This document shows positions 61,135 to 64,000 of a DNA stretch of 64,000 bases, piece after piece. The stretch lies in assembly GCF_017876595.1 (NCBI RefSeq), contig NZ_JAGIOG010000001.1:744001-808000 (forward strand). Reading direction: 5' to 3'. The notes beneath the pieces are model-generated. The model was not told the origin of the DNA, did not search any database, and saw only the letters and a program-made list of their open reading frames with translations. The position numbers and the translations under genes were made by a program. The DNA comes from Aeromicrobium fastidiosum. Lineage in GTDB: Bacteria; Actinomycetota; Actinomycetes; Propionibacteriales; Nocardioidaceae. Each line of letters opens with the position of its first letter. The stretch's first letter is position 1.

Positions 61135-62916
61135 TCAGGCTCCCTTGCCGGGCACGAGCTGCAGGTACAGCGTCGTGATGACGAAGTTGACGAAGAACAG
61201 CATCAGGAACGTCACGACGACCGACTGGTTGACGGAGTCGCCGACGCCCTTGGGGCCGGGTGCGGTGTTGAGACCGCGGTGGCACGCGATGACACCGGCG
61301 ATGAAGCCGAAGATCACGGCCTTGAGCTCGCCGACGTAGAGGTCCTGGATCTGCGCGAGGGCCGTGAAGCTCGCGAGGTAGGCACCCGGGGTGCCGCCCT
61401 GCACGATGACGTTGAAGAAGTAGCCGCCGAGCACGCCGACGACCGAGACGAGGCCGTTGAGCAGCACCGCCGCGCCGATGCACGCGATCACGCGAGGGAC
61501 GACGAGCCGCTGCACGGGCGAGACGCCCATGACCCGCATCGCGTCGATCTCGTCGCGGATGCGGCGGGAGCCGAGGTCGGCGCAGATCGCCGCACCGCCG
61601 GCCCCCGCGATGACCAGCGTCGTGACGATGGGTGCCGCCTGCTGGATCACCGCCAGGACGCTGGCCGCGCCCGTGAACGACTGAGCACCGACCTGCACCG
61701 TGAGCGTGCCGAGCTGCAGCGCGATGACCGCGCCGAACGGGATCGCGACGAGGATCGCGGGGATCCACGAGACGCTGACGACGAACCAGAACTGCTCGAG
61801 CACCTCACGGGCCGCGAACGGCCGCCGCACCGAGGCGCGGGCCGTGTCGAGGCCGAGGGCGAACACGTCGCCGACGACGCTGAGGCCGCGTGACACGACC
61901 CCCAACAGGGGAACGCCCGGGACTCGTTCCTTGTCGTCGTCGTCGGCGACGTAGAGTCGCGCGCCGCCCCCGGCGACGCGCTCGCGGTGCCGCTGCTGTC
62001 CTGCGCGAACCGCCCCCGAGCGCGGTTCGAGCTGACGAGGCAGCACCTCGATGGCACGCGCTCCCGCGTGCCGAGACATGACCGCCGCGGCCGAACCACC
62101 AGGGCCGGCGGAGTAGTCGACCGGAGCGTCGAACAGGTCGCTGCTGCGGTGGTCGGTCTCCTCGCTCATGCCGATGGGGCCGTCGGGGTCGCCGCTCATG
62201 AACTGCGACACGACGGGGTGGTCGGTGAGCAGGAACTCCTCGCGCGGCCCGAACATCACGAGCTCGCGGCGGTAGAGCATGCCGAGGTTGTCGGGCATCG
62301 TGCGTGCGAGCTCGATGTTGTGGGTGACGACGAGCATCGTGGCATCGGTGGCGGTGTTGACCTCGACCAGCAGCTGGGCGAGGTTGGACGTGCGGACGGG
62401 GTCGAGGCCCGAGTCGGGCTCGTCGATCAGGATGATGTCGGGATCGGTGACGAGCGAGCGGGCCAGACCGGCGCGCTTCTTCATGCCGCCGGAGATCTCG
62501 CCGGGCACCTTGTGCTCCTGGCCGACCAGGCCGACCATCTCGAGCTTCTCCATGACGATCTCGCGGATCTCGTTCTCGCTCTTGCGGGTGTGCTCGCGCA
62601 GCGGGAAGGCGACGTTGTCGTAGACGTCCATCGAGCCGAACAGCGCACCGTCCTGGAACAGCACGCCGAACTTCTTGCGCATGTCGAGACGCTGCGACTC
62701 CTTGGCGCTGACCATGTCCTGGCCGTCGATGAGGATCGTGCCGGCCTCCGGCTCGACGATGCCCATGATCGACTTGAGGAACACCGACTTGCCGGTGCCT
62801 GACGGCCCGAGCAGTGCGGTGATCTCGCCGGGAGGGAACGTCAGCGAGACGTCGCGCCAGATGTTCTGCCGTCCGTAGCTCTTGGTCAGACCGCTGACCT
62901 CGACACTGCCGCCCAT
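61135..62916 (-). CDS. In-frame fusion of Mce ATPase (MceG/Mkl-like) and YrbEA permease
   Basis: 593 residues in one open frame. Residues 1-about 260 are an ABC ATPase of the MlaF/MceG type: Walker A LLGPSGTGKSVFL (about 35-47), signature ISGGMKKRAGLARSL, Walker B IILIDEPDSGLDP. A linker (about 265-335) carries the MceG-like tail (RAIEVLPRQLEPRSG). Residues about 341-593 are a complete YrbEA permease: FALGLDTARASVRRPF, FGAVIALQLGTLTVQVGAQS, SRRIRDEIDAMRVMGVSPVQ. These are normally two genes. A GTG at 61896 would give a 253-residue permease of normal length, so separate internal translation is possible, but no stop codon intervenes. GAGGGAG precedes the ATG. First gene of the mce operon. Confidence 0.93.
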   Translation of the reverse strand: MGGSVEVSGLTKSYGRQNIWRDVSLTFPPGEITALLGPSGTGKSVFLKSIMGIVEPEAGTILIDGQDMVSAKESQRLDMRKKFGVLFQDGALFGSMDVYDNVAFPLREHTRKSENEIREIVMEKLEMVGLVGQEHKVPGEISGGMKKRAGLARSLVTDPDIILIDEPDSGLDPVRTSNLAQLLVEVNTATDATMLVVTHNIELARTMPDNLGMLYRRELVMFGPREEFLLTDHPVVSQFMSGDPDGPIGMSEETDHRSSDLFDAPVDYSAGPGGSAAAVMSRHAGARAIEVLPRQLEPRSGAVRAGQQRHRERVAGGGARLYVADDDDKERVPGVPLLGVVSRGLSVVGDVFALGLDTARASVRRPFAAREVLEQFWFVVSVSWIPAILVAIPFGAVIALQLGTLTVQVGAQSFTGAASVLAVIQQAAPIVTTLVIAGAGGAAICADLGSRRIRDEIDAMRVMGVSPVQRLVVPRVIACIGAAVLLNGLVSVVGVLGGYFFNVIVQGGTPGAYLASFTALAQIQDLYVGELKAVIFGFIAGVIACHRGLNTAPGPKGVGDSVNQSVVVTFLMLFFVNFVITTLYLQLVPGKGA

Positions 62917-63231
62917 GGCGCTCCCTCACGTTCACTCGTCGGCCTGCTTGACGACACCGTGTCTCGCCACACGTGCCTCAGCAGAACCTAGGTGTGTCTC
63001 CCGTCACGGCGCCAGCCCTTGAGCCCGATCAGTGCCCATCAGGACATATCCGGTCGATTTCTTGTCATGCGCCTGACAACTTCTCGGCGCATCGCTCGGG
63101 GTCGCTTCCGTCGCTACTCATGAGTCGCGATACTGGGATCGTCCACAGGGCCGTCCCTGTCGCCCATGCCATGTCCGCGGCTGTCCCTACCGTCAGAAGA
63201 GATGTCGCACGCCGTGCGACGAAGGGATCCC
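62917..63231. other. Intergenic region upstream of the mce operon
   Basis: 315 bp with no gene. It holds GACACCGTGTC (62953-62963, 11-bp palindrome), ACCTAGGT near 62987, the inverted pair in the 22-bp element at 63061-63082, and ACTCATGAGT (63116-63125), whose half-site recurs before the XRE gene. The mce promoter should lie here, but I cannot assign -35 and -10 with confidence. A KstR-type site (TnnAACnnGTTnnA) was looked for and not found. Confidence 0.6.
63061..63082 (+). promoter_or_regulatory. 22-bp element with TTGTCA-N6-TGACAA symmetry, copy 1
   Basis: Starts CTTGTCATGCGCC and ends TGACAACTT; the core TTGTCA (63062-63067) and TGACAA (63074-63079) form an inverted repeat with a 6-base spacer. 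A second copy is on the opposite strand at 63874-63895. Likely binding site of a dimeric regulator in the mce upstream region. Confidence 0.45.
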
Positions 63232-63555
63232 ATGACTTCACACTCGACCTCGCGCCCCACGTGGCAGCGCGACAACTGCCCGCGCTGGTGCGTCGTCGAG
63301 CACGCCGAGACCGATCCGGTCGACGACCGCTACCACGACAGCATCACGCTGCACGTCCCCGCGACGCTCGGCCCCGGCCCGAGCCACGCGGCCAGCACCG
63401 ATCTCGTGCTGGTGATGTCACGACGCTGCGGCGAGCTCGACGACTGGGTGCTGGTCGGCGAGCCCGAGCGCGACGGCCAGCACCTCCACCTCACTCGCGA
63501 CAGCGCCGCCCGGGTCGCGAGCGCGCTCACGTCTCTGCTCACCGAGCTCGCCTGA
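63232..63555 (+). CDS. DUF6907-like small protein
   Basis: About 107 residues from the ATG at 63232, with GAAGGGAT upstream. It has the family opening NCPRWCVVEHAETDPVDDRY: C-x3-C then H, a likely zinc site, and a beta-rich rest (STDLVLVMSRRCGEL) with a C-terminal helix. Such proteins are common in actinobacteria, often beside XRE genes, and have no established function. An ATG at 63202 would add 10 residues. Followed by repeats and a small XRE regulator gene. Confidence 0.82.
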   Translation: MTSHSTSRPTWQRDNCPRWCVVEHAETDPVDDRYHDSITLHVPATLGPGPSHAASTDLVLVMSRRCGELDDWVLVGEPERDGQHLHLTRDSAARVASALTSLLTELA

Positions 63556-63561
63556 GCCGGC

Positions 63562-63585
63562 CTGCTGCTCGACCTGCTGCTCGAC
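63562..63585. repeat. 12-bp tandem direct repeat
   Basis: Two perfect copies of CTGCTGCTCGAC (63562-63573, 63574-63585), followed by a partial third, CTGCTACTC, that begins the palindrome. It starts 7 bp after the DUF6907 stop. Confidence 0.85.
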
Positions 63586-63621
63586 CTGCTACTCATCGGT
63601 CTGTAGACCGATGAGTAGCAG
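63586..63621. promoter_or_regulatory. 36-bp perfect palindrome abutting the XRE start
   Basis: 17-base arms (63586-63602 and 63605-63621) pair perfectly around GT. The outer arm reads CTGCTACTCATCGGTCT. It ends one base before the ATG at 63622. It may be a terminator for the DUF6907 gene, an operator for the XRE regulator, or both. Confidence 0.6.
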
Positions 63622-63852
63622 ATGCACCACAGTGGCCGGGTGACATCCGAGCTGCAGAAGACCGTGGGCCGACGGCTGCGTGAGCGCCGACGCGAGCTGG
63701 GCCTGAGCCAAGAGGCCATGGCCGAGCAGCTCGGCTACCACCGCACGTTCCTCGGGTCCGTCGAGCGCGGAGAGCGCAACCTGACGCTGGCCTCGGTCGA
63801 GCAGCTCGCCACGAGCCTCGGCGTGCCCGCGCTCGACCTGCTGCGCGACTGA
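63622..63852 (+). CDS. Small XRE-family helix-turn-helix regulator
   Basis: 76 residues, nearly all one XRE/Cro-type domain: VGRRLRERRRELGLSQEAMA, EQLGYHRTFLGSVERGERNL, TLASVEQLATSLGVPALDLL. The recognition helix is around YHRTFLGSVE. A GTG at 63640 is an alternative start that leaves room between palindrome and gene. No ligand domain. Perhaps autoregulatory through the palindrome directly upstream. Confidence 0.88.
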   Translation: MHHSGRVTSELQKTVGRRLRERRRELGLSQEAMAEQLGYHRTFLGSVERGERNLTLASVEQLATSLGVPALDLLRD

Positions 63853-63873
63853 GCCGTCGACCGTCCTGCCCAG

Positions 63874-63895
63874 AAGTTGTCATCCGCGTCACAAG
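63874..63895 (-). promoter_or_regulatory. 22-bp element with TTGTCA/TGACAA symmetry, copy 2
   Basis: On the minus strand it starts CTTGTGACGCGGA and ends TGACAACTT, matching copy 1 (63061-63082) at 18 of 22 positions, in opposite orientation. It lies after the XRE gene, in a stretch to the window end where I see no gene. Confidence 0.45.
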
Positions 63896-64000
63896 TTCGA
63901 TCCGGCGCAGCGCCCATCGGCCACGCCCGTGTGGACGCGAGGCCCTTCGACATCTTGACTGTGCTGTGCCAGGAGGGAGACCGGGCGAGGGAGGGGCCGT

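Noticed and set aside
60293..61768. Extended YrbEB open to 61768
   Set aside because: The extra residues overlap the fused ATPase-permease gene in another frame and are Arg/His-rich noise; the ATG at 61132 fits the family.
61135..62916. Possibility that the ATPase-YrbEA fusion is a frameshift artefact
   Set aside because: Both domains and the linker are in one continuous frame with no shift needed, so the sequence as given encodes a fusion. Only a missing stop codon through sequence error remains possible, and this is stated as a check.
62917..63231. KstR-type steroid regulon site upstream of the mce operon
   Set aside because: No TnnAACnnGTTnnA palindrome was found in the region; cholesterol specificity cannot be argued from it.
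1..64000. tRNA, rRNA, CRISPR arrays, insertion sequences or prophage genes
   Set aside because: Read for on both strands in all gaps; no cloverleaf, spaced direct-repeat array, transposase or integrase was seen.

Overview
The window is high-GC DNA, densely packed with genes in long runs of translationally coupled genes (ATGA, GTGA and TGATG overlaps) with many GTG starts. A complete mce lipid-import operon, a biotin-dependent pyruvate carboxylase, an acyl-lipid desaturase and many acyl-CoA ligases point to an actinobacterium. I would guess Nocardioidaceae (Aeromicrobium or Nocardioides type), but that is inference. I see no rRNA, tRNA, CRISPR array, insertion sequence or prophage.

Layout. 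0-8.6 kb is ordinary chromosome: the end of an ECF sigma gene, a DHA2-type drug efflux pump with its divergent MarR regulator, small membrane and lipoprotein genes, one acyl-CoA ligase, and a short-chain dehydrogenase with a divergent MmyB-like regulator. 8.8-13.7 kb is a livGFHMK-type ABC importer operon. 13.8-43 kb is a large catabolic island: five further acyl-CoA ligases, three crotonase-fold proteins, two SCPx-like thiolases, one classical thiolase with altered active-site motifs, two near-identical carotenoid-oxygenase/lignostilbene-dioxygenase proteins, two VOC proteins, several SDRs, a nitronate-monooxygenase-like flavoprotein, a DUF1295 membrane reductase and a TesB thioesterase. 43-48 kb holds small membrane proteins, an Old Yellow Enzyme, a candidate zinc-peptidase pair and a fatty-acid desaturase. 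48.2-51.6 kb is pyruvate carboxylase. 51.7-62.9 kb is an mce operon on the minus strand, with the transporter ATPase fused in frame to the first YrbE permease. The right edge has a DUF6907 protein and a small XRE regulator framed by strong palindromes.

What ties the island together. Three regulators (13827-14831, 15306-16199, 34830-35801) share an architecture I do not recognise as a described family: two HxlR-type winged helices, each followed by H-x2-C-x9-C-x2-C, a zinc-ribbon-like motif that occurs six times with identical spacing. All five divergent promoter regions of the island carry a shared 20-bp motif, approximately ACTACArtwAACARAGTGAC, at 13725, 16260, 23828, 28757 plus 28784, and 38657. 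This includes the promoter in front of the liv importer. The simplest reading is one regulon: uptake by Liv, activation to CoA thioesters by the ligases, oxidative cleavage of a C=C bond by the carotenoid oxygenases, and beta-oxidation-like shortening by the crotonases, SDRs and thiolases. The core module (SCPx-like thiolase, then carotenoid oxygenase, then acyl-CoA ligase, beside a duplicated-HxlR regulator) is present twice, at 15.3-20.6 kb and 33.3-38.6 kb. The substrate cannot be read from the sequence; a stilbenoid, phenylpropanoid or terpenoid acid would fit the enzyme set.
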